Shown: positions 34,401 to 45,100 of the stretch, in pieces
How positions within the stretch are numbered: the stretch's first letter is position 1
Layout of the letters: the number at the start of each line of letters is the position of its first letter
Origin: Blastobasis lacticolella
Lineage: Eukaryota > Arthropoda > Insecta > Lepidoptera > Blastobasidae
NCBI GenBank assembly: GCA_905147135.1
Contig: LR990050.1
Span: 12,770,001 to 12,834,000 of the forward strand
Direction: 5' to 3'
Length of the DNA: 64,000 nt
Translations under genes and position numbers: made by a program
The notes under the pieces: generated by a model
Seen by the model: only the letters and a program-made list of their open reading frames with translations
Database searches by the model: none
Told to the model about the DNA's origin: nothing

Positions 34401-36185
34401 AAGTGTATTCGTCGTAGGAAACCAAGCTTTCTACGAGGAAAAAAATAATCCCGTTTGATAACCGAGTTAACTAGAAGGAATTATTTTTCCTTGTAGAATA
34501 CCAGTTATCAAACTTAGTCATCTACAAGGCACAAGGGGCCTGCCTGATGGTAAGCAGTCACCGCAGCCTATGCATGTTTGCAATACCAGGGCCATTACCC
34601 ACGCGTCGTCAACCCCCGCTTTTTCTATCTGTCATTGATTATTACTTAGGTACATTTATAATTAGTTTGTAGTTCGGCCACTACTACTACTGGGACGAGG
34701 GGCTTTTACACAGCCAAATACTATTTAATGTATACTCTAACTCAGTGGAGTTTACATCTACACTATTTTATTATGTAACCTACAAATTACTAATAATAGT
34801 TACCTGTCTCTCGTATTGAAAACGTAACATTGTTTTAATTCACTAAATTAATTTAACAGAAATCTTACTCCTAATTACTTTTAGCACGCATTAAAATTAG
34901 AAATCATGGTAACCACATTATGGAACAAAAATAAATTAAATTACGGGGTGTTACGGGTACGGGCTTAGCCTATGATACATCATGTGAAAAATCTAGGCTG
35001 GCCTAGTCAATCAAAGTGGTTGATCAGCAGTGTCCGAGTCAATGTGCAAGTGTTTTAGTATAAACTTCAATATCTATTTCTTTTACTGTTAATGCTCGCT
35101 TCTGGTGCTACTTTCCCATTTATTGGCATCATCTTCTCTTTGACTAAAAATTTTCCTAAACGTGCAAAGAAAAGCCTCAAGCATCGGCGTAGGACTGCAC
35201 GTCTGTCGGCCTTCTACTGGTTGCAACTGCTTCGCACTGCTTTCCTCCATCGGGAAACGCGATCCGGCCGAACACTTCATAATTATGTCGTTGATCTTCC
35301 AGCTATCCGCACGAGCCGCTTTGGTTTATAATGCGTACGGCTAATGAATGGGACACGGCGCCTGCGAATGTGTTTCCTGATCACTATAATCTATTATCTG
35401 TCCAGACTGACTTGTCTTATTTGGTGAACAAACAATCCTAAAATCACGACTTGTCATATCAAACACATAGAATGTAAATTTCAACGAATACTGTTGCAAA
35501 TTATCCATTTAAATACGTAATTCCAATAACCAAATAAGACAAGTCAGTTTGGACAGATTTTAGCCGTCGTCAAGGCTAGAGTGAATAGGCTGTTCCTAGA
35601 CAGGCATGCTATCTTTGGTCGCATCGTAACTTACCACCACGTGAAATGGCATGTTTAATTTAAAATGTCCGATTCCTAGCTGGTGATAATATTTATCAGA
35701 CATAATTAAGAAAAAATATTAAATTTAAATGGCTTTATACATACATATATTATGAAACAGCCTATGTATGTACTTATATATATATCAATGGGTATACCCC
35801 ACCGTACAACCACAGAGAAAGACTCTAACCAATAAATAATAGTCAAGCACTAATATTTATTTTTATCAATTGTGTTGCAGCGATAGATGAAAGTACGGCA
35901 ATTGACATTGCGACAAGTTTAATCGGTATAGCAGGCCTTGGTAGGGCTGGTACGTATAAGTATGGCTACATAGAGACTTCTAATTTTCTTCTCATCACCT
36001 CTGCCAAATGATGATTTACTTAGAGAGGAAGCTCTAGTTTGGTGTAATATCAGATTTGACTGTATTAGACTAGGTCTCTAATGAAGTCAAATCTAATATT
36101 TACTTTGAGAATTCTGTCAAGTTGAATTACAACAAAAGCCGTTCTACATCAGTTATAATGATTTTTTGCTCATTTACAGATTAGT
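31464..36185 (+). CDS. Small secreted peptide gene B (four small exons)
   Basis: Predicted, not recognised as a known family. Exons are 31464-31520, 32980-33007, 35881-35949 and 36180-36184 plus the final base of the stop at 36184-36185 (57, 28, 69 and about 5 nt). They join in phases 0, 1 and 1, giving 52 codons and a TAG. Donors are gtaagt, gtaagt and gtacgt; acceptors end ctccacag, gttgcag and atttacag. Residues 1 to about 23 (MEKIVYLMVVATILVQLLTI and on) are a signal peptide. The short mature part is LPADSPIDES followed by the hydrophobic, Gly-containing TAIDIATSLIGIAGLGRAD. A TATA-like tatacataaa (31389) and TCAGTT-type start signals (31421-31432) precede it. Exon layout and the MxK...LVQ signal peptide resemble gene A, so a common origin is plausible although the mature parts differ. 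The final two-codon exon is the weakest part of the model. Confidence 0.5.
31565..31820 (-). repeat. Dispersed 250-bp repeat, minus copy
   Basis: Reverse of the family seen at 42687-42945: tgtccggcagagtagaatag at one end, tgcgatctccaacctgcctg in the middle, and a gatgatga tail. It lies in intron 1 of peptide gene B. A truncated second copy follows at 32756-32925. Confidence 0.75.
31840..32260 (-). pseudogene. Reverse-transcriptase-like LINE fragment
   Basis: The minus frame 32247-32035 contains EVETVRRRIKNRKAVGPDG, like the K(x)GKAxGPDG region at the start of RTE-type reverse transcriptase. The rest is too decayed to assign. Confidence 0.55.
32756..32925 (-). repeat. Dispersed 250-bp repeat, truncated minus copy
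   Basis: Matches 31610-31820 in the same orientation (tttgagatcgcagtgttgta, then gtcgccttgcacgacactca). It lies just before exon 2 of peptide gene B. Confidence 0.7.
33197..33388. repeat. Two SINE fragments side by side
   Basis: 33197-33260 is the tail of the second SINE family (cacccataacacaaggtttg, ggcgctgtgtgaatttgtcc, + orientation). 33262-33388 is a reversed fragment of the first SINE family (catcttggcgttaatgtccc, then gccttgaccatgatcc). Confidence 0.75.
33556..34537. mobile_element. Fold-back element with very long inverted repeats (982 bp)
   Basis: The left half reads as the reverse complement of the right half over most of its length, leaving a loop of only about 100 bp near 33955-34060. 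The ends are CCCTTGTTCCTTGTAGAT and, reversed, CCCTTGTGCCTTGTAGAT. It is flanked by the 8-bp direct repeat GCCTGCCT (33548-33555 and 34538-34545). The sequence near 46803-46870 shows the target family without the insertion. Each arm has internal tandem units of about 90 bp (cgtagaaa ... gttatcaaa), two on the left and three on the right. There is no coding sequence. An 8-bp duplication fits hAT or a MULE-like element; I cannot choose. Confidence 0.85.
35190..35645 (+). repeat. LINE 3' tail repeat, split by a small MITE
   Basis: 35190-35394 (frame ending ARAALVYNAYG, then aatgaatgggacacggcgcc) continues at 35560 with cgtcaaggctagagtgaata and so on, as in the unbroken copy near 47195-47375. The interruption is the inverted-repeat element at 35396-35558. 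Confidence 0.7.
35396..35558. mobile_element. MITE of about 163 bp
   Basis: Terminal inverted repeats atctgtccagactgacttgt and, reversed at the right end, atctgtccaaactgacttgt extend to about 30 bp. It interrupts a LINE tail, which makes the boundaries clear. No coding sequence. Confidence 0.8.
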
Positions 36186-37296
36186 AATGCAACAAAGTGG
36201 ACAGACCCAATATTTTGAAGACCACCACTTACGTATAAGTACTACGTGATTCCCTGAACATGAACTAAGTACCTATAAAACATGTAATATGACATCCGAG
36301 CTGTAATAGTCTCATAACACTCTCCAAAATATTATACATTATAAAATATTCTGCATATTTTTTTCCTATAAAGAACAATGCTGAAAATCCTATATTAAGT
36401 AATAATTATCCTGTAGCGCCAGCTACTTAAAACTAAAGTTATCTCGTAAGTTAGTTATTGTGTCTGACACATACATTGAAAATATGTGAAATGTGGTCCA
36501 AACTCTATTTATTTATTATTTATTTATTTAACAATTTATTGTACACAAGAAAATTAAAGTTATTGTTTAGATGAGCATAATGAAATCCAACATTTTCACA
36601 GATAGATAACAATACGAACTTGGAGTTATTGAAAAAAGACAAAAAAACAACTGTGTACTAAGTACATAATTTATTATTTACTACATTCTATAAATGATGG
36701 CAACATTGTTCGATTTGTGCGAAAAACAAGTACCTATAGCACCATAAGTAAGTATAGTATAACATAACAATTCTGCGTAATTTTACTGCAGAATTTTAGA
36801 TATAGAATTGTAACACTCTCATCAACATTGTGTCGCAAACACAATCAGATAATGACGCATTGGGCGTTTTTATCCGCTTTTTGAAATTAAGCTCAACGCC
36901 TGGGCGGTTGAGCTTCGCTCATTTTACCTTTGACCCTGTGCGAAGTCCTAAATAAGGTTAGCAAATGATAGGTTGGTCTCTTCGCTAACAAAGCAAACAT
37001 CCTACTAAAACTTTTACGTAATTTCATAATTTACAATAAAAATACAAATTGTGTTTCACAAATTACTCAGCCGAGAAAAAAAATGCAAATGGTACCAGCA
37101 TGTCGCCTCTGTTACTTATCCAAAGGGAACTTAAGCTTACTGGCAAGGAAGAAGCGACCTTGGCATTGATCTAAGCAGTGAAAAAAAGAACTATCGCTAC
37201 CCCTCGCCTAGCAACGTACAATCCAAAATTACGGTACAACAGTTTCGGTGGAACTAGTCTATTCTATATTAACACGCCTTTCCTGTCACCGCGCAT

Positions 37297-37388
37297 ATGA
37301 AACGGCGCGTTCAAACTCTGCGTACCAGCTTTGCCACCGTCCTGTTTTGCCTGAGATCGGTCCTCGCGAGCCCCGCGTTTCTCTTTGG
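37297..37388 (+). CDS. Possible first coding exon with signal peptide
   Basis: ATG at 37297 opens a frame reading MKRRVQTLRTSFATVLFCLR then SVLASPAFLF. It runs directly into a strong splice donor (g|gtaagt at 37389) in phase 1. The basic start, hydrophobic core and A-S-P site look like a signal peptide, and the local GC content is higher than nearby. I did not find a following exon, so it may be a relic or a chance frame. Confidence 0.3.
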
Positions 37389-37579
37389 TAAGTTGCACGA
37401 CCTACGAAGGAACAGAAAACAATTTATATTTATGTCCACTTTGCTTGAGTATTCTGTAGCGCAAAAATATATAAAAGGTAGTCTTGTCTGTTCAGGGTTC
37501 AATCTTAATTGTATAAGTATCATCACACAGTAAATAAATCTAAAGTATAGTGCAAAAAACTTGTTTGACTCAGTGTAGT

Positions 37580-37724
37580 ACCGCCTATATCCATACGATA
37601 GTACGCCGCCATTTTTATGCAATAGAGTTACAATTGCAGCAAGACAGCTCTGGCTCTGGCTTTCTGCGATTTGGTCCTTACTCAATTGCAACAAGATGGC
37701 GGCGTACTACCGGAGATAGGCGGT
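37580..37724. mobile_element. MITE of about 145 bp
   Basis: The left end accgcctatatcc...gtacgccgccat pairs with the right end atggcggcgtac...gagataggcggt. The arms are about 45 bp and imperfect. No coding sequence. Confidence 0.75.
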
Positions 37725-38659
37725 GGCTGCCGGTTACGGCGTCGCTGTTGTTGGAATTGACATAAAATTTCAAAATGACGCCACTTAGTTCCAGCTTTTG
37801 CCACCGGGTAAGATAAGTTTGTGGCACTATAGGGCCAATAGATCAAATTTGACATCTGTCATCATTTCTTTATGACCACGACATAACGTTAATTTGGTTA
37901 CATTTGGTGCAACCGCGCGACCGCGAAAATGAAGTTTATGTCGTGGATGAAAGGAAATTAACAAATCATATTTGTGTCAAAATGTTTTTACGAATCCAAC
38001 CAAATCTTCGAAATCATGGAGTTTACAGGACGAAAATATTTCTTTTCTTTTTAGTCTACGTCCATATATACAATACTAAGGAGTTTACCTGAAAGGCTAT
38101 GGTTTCAAAGATTTCATTGGATTAGTAAACATTTTTGACAGAAAATCGCCTCTATGGCTCGTATCTCGTACGCCGACGCATTGTCGCAATAGAATTGTAT
38201 TCAAATTGTAGTTGTATTCAAATAGAAGCCTCCAACGCTCTCCCTTCTACCTGGTGACAGTAAATACCAGTATTTGATATGGTAGCCCGAATTCCGATAT
38301 GGATGGAACAATGGAATTAAATATTGAGTCAGAAAGCTGTGTAAATATTCCTTTTGACGTCAATCCGCCGCTGCTTTTGTTTGAACACATTTTGGAAGCC
38401 ATTTCATTCTGTTTCCATCCGAAGAATAACAATTATTTTCTCAATTATCAATTTATGTTTTATTTTGTAACTACACAGCAATTTCACTGTATACCTATTA
38501 TCTAATTGATCATAATGGAAAATGCAGTGAAATGTAAATAAAAAAAAAATTAAGTCTTTAATTAAAAATTTTAATTTTATTTTATTTTACTTGTGTTTAT
38601 TGTACACAATACTGTTAGGTGTTAAAAAATTCCGAGCCACGTTTAAAATATTTTTAAAC

Positions 38660-38800
38660 ATATTTAAAAAATTTATACTTAGATCTTTTAAACTACGCAA
38701 CGGATTTTAATGCGGTTTTTAACAATAAATAGTTTCAAGAGGAAGGTTTATCACTAAGAAAAAACAGGTAGGCAGGGGTAAAGTAAGTGTACGACCAAGT
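38660..38800 (+). repeat. Dispersed repeat (actacgcaacggatttt family), copy 1
   Basis: Shares cttagatctttt(a/g)aactacgc, ggattttaatgcggtttt and agaggaaggttta with copies at 49466-49640 and 52387-52560. A family of unknown class. Confidence 0.65.
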
Positions 38801-38884
38801 CGCGCCGGGTCGAGTAGTTATTTATATAAAACGGCTGTCAGTAACTGGATGTGTAAAACTGAGTACCGGTCTAAGTGGTGCGTT

Positions 38885-38934
38885 TTAAAGGAGGCCTATG
38901 TCCAGCAGTGGCCTTCGATAGGTCTATGATATGT
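38885..38934 (+). repeat. RTE-type LINE tail stub
   Basis: aaaggaggcctatgtccagc followed by agtggcc and gatatg equals the extreme 3' coding end of RTE elements (EAYVQQW). It lies directly against the triplicated splice-donor segment of the NAD synthetase gene. Confidence 0.6.
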
Positions 38935-38940
38935 ACTTAC

Positions 38941-39123
38941 AGCGTCGTCGATCTGCTTGAACTGCCAGTTCCAATTAACCCGACAATCTGTGGGTACTTA
39001 CAGTGTCGTCGATCTGCTTGAACTGCCCGTTCCAATTGCCCCGACAGTCTATAGGTACTTACAGCGTCGTCGATCTGCTTGAACTGCCAGTTCCAATTGA
39101 CCCGGTAAAGGAATGGGCGGTGG
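38941..39123 (-). repeat. 61-bp tandem repeat of an exon end with its splice donor
   Basis: The last about 50 coding bases of the final recognised NAD synthetase exon plus the gtaagta donor occur three times. Exon-intron borders are at 39063, 39002 and 38941, exactly 61 bp apart. The copies differ by a few bases. As 61 is not a multiple of three, each donor would enter the next exon in a different frame. Read straight through, the frame stays open for 41 more codons and then stops. Confidence 0.85.
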
Positions 39124-42100
39124 TCGAACCGGTTGTCGTCCGGGCTGTAGCTCTCGGCGTGGTACGAGGGCGTCAGCACAGTCATCTTGTGACGGTTGAT
39201 CGCGTAACAGCGGAAGAAGTGCTTCACTTTCTCGGAGACCTGGAAGGGGAGGTCAGCTGGTCTAGACAAAGTCAGAGTTGAACTTTTTTTTTTGTTATAC
39301 GGCAGACAAACAGGCAAGCGGGCCACCTGATGGAAAGTGGTCACCGCCGCCTATGGACCAGGGGTGTCGCCAATGCGATGCCCGCCTCTGACGAGAGCGA
39401 GAGATTCAGTTTAGGTTCTCATGAAAACACTTGTGAACGACGTCAATAGGGATGATGACGGAGAAAAATTTTTGTCCGTGAGGTAGATTAACGAAAAATA
39501 TTGGACACGTATTTTTTCTTTTGTTACTAAGACAAAAATAACGCCGATACAGTGCGTTGAAATGTTGCGTCTTTATTCAGAAGTGGCGTCGCGAGCCCCC
39601 ACTCCGAAACCTTGATGCTCATTATCTTTGTAATTTTTTACTTATTTTTGATGATGTTATACGGCAAACAGTAAAGCGGGCCACCTGATGGAAAGTGGTC
39701 ACCGCCGCCTATGGACATCAACAACACCAGGGGAGTTACCAATACATTGCCCGCCTCTGAAAATACCTCTAATATATTCACTCTTGAACGATCCCATGTC
39801 ATAGTCCAAAGGAAACACTGTGGCTGATTTGATAAATAAATTATACAATCAATCAATTTATTTATTTATTTGCTACAGGTGTTAAAATTAGTTAAATTTG
39901 CGTAGGTGTATTCAACCTTATAAGGCGAGCAAATAATCATTAAAACGTCATAAAATATCTACAACCCTTGGCATAAATAATACCGCAGACATACGTGTCA
40001 AATATTTTTTAAATTTTACTCAGATGTGACGTCACGAGTCACGAGCCCCCACTCCGAAACTTTAAAACGTATATTTGTATTTTTCAGTCAGACGGCAGTC
40101 GCTCTACTCATTTACATACCATACCATACACATATCTGCCAAATTCTGGATCATAGTCAAGGCGGACCCTAGGACCTCGCGTGCGAGAGCACGACTGGGA
40201 TATTGACGCCAAGACGATGATAATGTAATGTGATAGTTGAGCAGGAAAGGAGAGCAGGCGGCGTGTATTTCCTTCGAAGCTTCATAGGATCATTCCTTTC
40301 TTATCCCCATTGACGGCAAAAGAAATATCAAAACGCAACCTAATGTATTCCGCATAAGCTATATGCGGAATACATTAGGTTGCGTAATTAACAGCAAAAT
40401 AAAACAGGTGTTATTTTATTTTGTTATTACAATTCCAGCCGCATGCATAGTATATTTTGCCGCAAATCAATTGCTCTCGCCCTCCATTGATTATAGGGAC
40501 AACAGGAACAGGATTTTAAGAGAGGTAGGGCAGAGCGGGGTATCCCGTTCGAATTGGAGCCGCCCGACTGGGGAAGTACCTCCACCTTACAGAATATCGC
40601 AGCTAAACAATACTCTTTTAAATAGTGTTGTGTTTCTGCCGGTGAGTAAGGTTTCCAGTGCTCCATGGGGTGGGGATTTGGGGAACCGAGGCTTTGGCTG
40701 TGGAGGGGCATTTGTCTTTTTGCTGCCAAAGCAACGTGTTATAGAGGTGGGCAACGCATTGGTGTTGCTAATGTCTATGGGCAGTGGTGACCACTTTCCA
40801 GCAGGGGGCCCGCTTGCCTGTTTGCTTACTGTATGACATAAAAAAAAAAGGAACACACGGGTAGGGCTGGCCCTGAAGCCACATTAAAGCCATTTTTCTC
40901 TTTTATGACCATAATGCGGCTGAGAAGTGAAACTGCCAAGAGGCTGTATGGCACCCAGGTTAGTTTTACTTAAAGAATCCTCACAAAATGATAATGTAAG
41001 TATTATCAGTATGAAAAGTCGAAGTTTGGGTCAGTAAAAAATAGGTTTGTGCCAAGCTCTGCGCGGGCAGACCAATATTTTGTAGGTCTCTTAAAGTCTA
41101 ATATCAAGTCTACTAACTGCAATTTTTTTTGTACTCCATGACGGAAAACATACGGTGCCTTCACAGTCTATAAGAAAGTGTGTGTGTTTTTCAGTTCTTT
41201 TTACTCGACTGTTTTATTTTAAGTTTCAATTATGCGCTGGTATAATCAAACATACATACGATGTGGTTACAAAATCGATTCGAATCCTTAGTTCATAATA
41301 AAATAGTTATCGAAACAAACTTGGCCAGGTATGTGCGCTACCAGGTATTTAAATTGAATTATCTTTCGTACGACATAACTTCGTGTTTTGAAGCATATCG
41401 GCCTGACCCTTTTATTGGTAAATTCCACACATTGTTTCCTTTGGACTATGACATGGGATCGTTCAGGAGGTATATTAGAGGTCTGTTCAGAGGCGGGCAA
41501 CGCATTCGTGACTCCTCTGGTGTTGCTGATGTCCATAGGTGGCGGCGACCACTTCACATCAGGTGGCCCGCTTGCCTGTTTGCCATATAACATAATCAAA
41601 AATCAGTAAAAAATTACAAAGATAATGAGTATCAAGGTTTCGGAGTGGGGGCTCGCGACGTCACTTCTGAATAAAATTCCCCAGGTGTGACGTCACGCAA
41701 CATTTCAACGCACTGTATCGGCGTTATTTCATGTCTTAGTAACAAAAGAAAAAATACGTGTCCAATATTTGCCTGTCTGTCTGCAGTATAAAATAAAAAT
41801 AAAAATTACCTCTTGTGGCGTGCATTTGTCGCTCCACTTGTGCACAAGTTTGTGGAACATACTGTACGGGCCACAGCAGTGCGTCTTCCTCAGCCGCCCG
41901 AACTCCGAGAGCTCTGCGTACGTCATTCCCATGTCTTGCTCGTCAGTCTGTGTGATTTGTCCGTCAGTCAAAGGCTCGAGCTCGGCGGTGGGCGGGGCCT
42001 GTAGTATCTCAGCCAGCGACGGGAGGAAGAACCTGTAAATTAATTATATTAATTATATTTAGGTAGTATAACGCCCGTGACGTACCCAAACAATGGGCCC

Positions 42101-45100
42101 ACAGAATACCAGCGCTGAGTCGTTTCTGGCGTCTCACAGCACATGCTGAGTGGGTATTGTATATTGTCTAATTAAGATATTTTAGGTATTAATGTGTGTG
42201 TCATAAATGTCTTTTCTTTCTTTCTTTCTTTCTAAGTAGCGGAGTTTACAGTCTGAAAAGCCATACATACATACAGGCTCGCGCCCGTATCCCACAGGGG
42301 TGCGCCAAAGTTGATGGTAAAATTGGTGTGCCGCTTCAGGCCGGGGCTGCCGGGGCAGATAGGACCCTTGTGTAGATTGTAACGATCCACTATTACGAAA
42401 GATACAGCAATTTCATACAATTTCTATTACAAATTTCATAGAGGTACACAACAACCAATTATGTAATTGGTTTTGATAGTTCATGAAGAATTGCAATTTG
42501 ACACTATAGGACTGGATATAGCCAACACTAAAAGCGTGCGCAAAATACGATGCGTATTACTTGCGTACTGGTCTGGGCTGAAATCCTATGCAACGACATT
42601 CCCCAAGCGATGCAATGTAAAATATCAAATGCAATTGACTGTGCGCGTCACGGGCACTTATCACAACTAGCCCATATCCAACACTTGGCCGTGTGGTGTC
42701 CGGCAGAGTAGAATAGCACCAACCCCTTATGCTCATGGGTCTCGTACAAGGCGACTAATGTTTTCGAGGCAAAAGATCAGGAGTCTCCGTAGTCTGGAAA
42801 ATGGGCAGCAGCATTTTTCATTGTTATATTTAAACCCTGCGATCTCCAACCCTTGCCAAGCGTGGAGATTATGGCAATAACCTCCCCTTTCGTTGGAGAG
42901 GCCCGAAGTCCTGCAGTGGAATGTTACGGGCTGTGATGATGATATCCAACACACTTACTGGACTGGTCGTGACTGGCGTGGGGTAAGTTTGCTGCTGCCA
43001 TGGGGCGGCCAGCGTGTCACTGTGTGCTTCCTTCCTACTTTCCTACCCCCGTCCTTTTTGACGATTGAAAGAGATATTTAATGTCCTAATCAATCAATAA
43101 ATTTTGATATTTGAATTTTACTTACCTATTCTTGGCGTAGCCGAGGAACGCCTTGAGATCCGTCTTGGAGATCCCCCCGATGGGGTTGACGTCCGCACTA
43201 GAGCAGTCGTACTTGGTCATGTAGCCGCGCAATGCCTCGTCCACATTGGCGGAGCCGAGCACGAGCAGCCCGCCCGGGCGGCCGCGAACCCACAGCATCA
43301 GTTGCGCGAACAGGTACGATAGCACCATGCGGAGACGGGCCTGGGGTGGGAAAAAGATGGAGTGTAAAGATTTTTTTTCTAATAATAGGCCTTGGAATAT
43401 GAAATTGCCGTTTTTTTTCGCCATTATTATTATATTTGGTTACAATTTTTTTTAAGTAATATGTCAGTATTAATAATTAATTTCGAATAAAATGCAGCAC
43501 AGCTTACAATAATAAAGGAAACTTTGGAATGTATATAACATGGTTGGAATAGCCCTTTCCCAGGTATAATTTTACGACAAAGGTAATAAGTTATTTCACT
43601 AGCTTATGCGATTATTATATTTGACCAAATTAAATCGTCTGAGTAAAAAGCGTGAGAGCAAATCAAAGTAGAATGTATTACTCATAAAATAATAAGCAAT
43701 CCATTCCGCTTTGGTTTGCTCTCACGCTTTTTTTATTCTAAATTTTGGCTACTGAATTTAGCCAGGTGTACCTAATGAGCGCATTAACGCTGTCTGATTA
43801 TACGTACACCTAAGACACTGATAGTCTCACCTGTATATTCTGCAAGGCGAGGTTCTGCCTCGGACAGCCGCCCTGCGACCGGAACTTGGGCACGAGCGCC
43901 GTGGCCGCCGTGAACACGCCGATGACGGCTGCCACCGCGCCGTCGATGGTAATCGGGAAGTGGTAACTGCCAATCTCGCTCGCCAGCTACGGGGAACCGT
44001 CAGTGAGACCGTGGAAGCGAGGGAGCCGGAAAGAGACAGAGTAAGACGAGAAGAGATCGCCTTCAGGAACCTAATTCTCGAGCTGTGACTTCTTGAATTC
44101 GACAGTTTTTTAGCCACATATCTCTGAATATACATTTCAATGTTATTAATAATAACATTGAAATGTATATTGCAGCCAAAAAATATTTTCTCAACTATCT
44201 TCGACTGTCGTGTATTGTCGTCGATCAATTTCAGTGACGTTTTAATAGAGTTTTTAGGCAATAGAAAATGTTGAATTTAAGATGTCACAGCCCAAGAATC
44301 GCCCCCCAGTATGGAACTTGGCTTCGAACACCATGTGACGCGTAATCGATCGATAGGCTTGTCATTACAGACAGGTCTATTCGTTAATCACGTTTAAATA
44401 AAATAATCATCTTGGCGTTATTGTCCCGGTTGTTTTTTCGCGCCCAAGGGCCCGGGGTCTGCCTTGACTATGACCCAGGGTTTGGCAGTTCAGATGATTA
44501 GACTCGACTGCCATCTACCAGGAGCCATCTGCCATGACCCAGCTACCAGGGAGACCTGACCATATTGGATCATGGTTACACATTCAGTCGCTTGAATGTG
44601 CAGGTTTCATCACCATGTTTTCTCTCAGCGTAAGAGCATGAGTTAATATCTGTCTACCCCTATTGGGTATGAGTGTGTGTGGCTGTGTGGTGTCCGGCAG
44701 AATAGAATAGCATCAACCCCTTACACTCGCAGGTATCGTACAAGGCGACTAACATGTTCGAGGCAAACGATCTAGAGTCTCCGTAGGCTGGGAAATGGGC
44801 AGCAGCGTTTTCCATTGTTATATTCATAACACTGCGATCTCAAACCCGCCTGCCAAGCGTGGAGATTATGGCAATAATCTCCTCTCTCGTAGGAGAAGCC
44901 CCGAGTCCTGCAGTGAAATGTTTGACGTGATGATGATGAGGGAGGCAAACAGACGGGCGGTCCTAATGGAAAGCAAGCTACCAACCTGAGCGGCCCGTTG
45001 CCGGGTCTCCTGGCTGGAGTTCTCCGTGGCCATGTAGCAGGTGACCAGCAGCCGGTTGCATAGCTCCATCGGGTCCGCGGGCGTGTAGTCCGACTGGCAG

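Larger units (their letters stand above)
39495..41772. mobile_element. Large inverted-repeat structure in a NAD synthetase intron
   Basis: The arm 39495-39823 recurs in reverse at 41425-41772, with outer ends aaatattggacacgtatttt. Both arms contain the dispersed sequence gcgggccacctgatggaaag. The arms are about 330-350 bp; the right has an extra 25-bp gtgacgtcacg-type segment. Between them lie a SINE fragment, a 51-bp palindrome and another copy of the dispersed sequence (about 40735-40840). The structure fills most of the intron between exons 10 and 11. Confidence 0.75.

Noticed and set aside
37311..37694. 127-codon minus frame
   Set aside because: It overlaps a MITE (37580-37724), and its C-terminal half is the antisense of the more plausible signal-peptide exon.
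40363..40836. 157-codon + frame inside NAD synthetase intron 10
   Set aside because: It begins in the palindrome and runs through dispersed repeat sequence. No domain.
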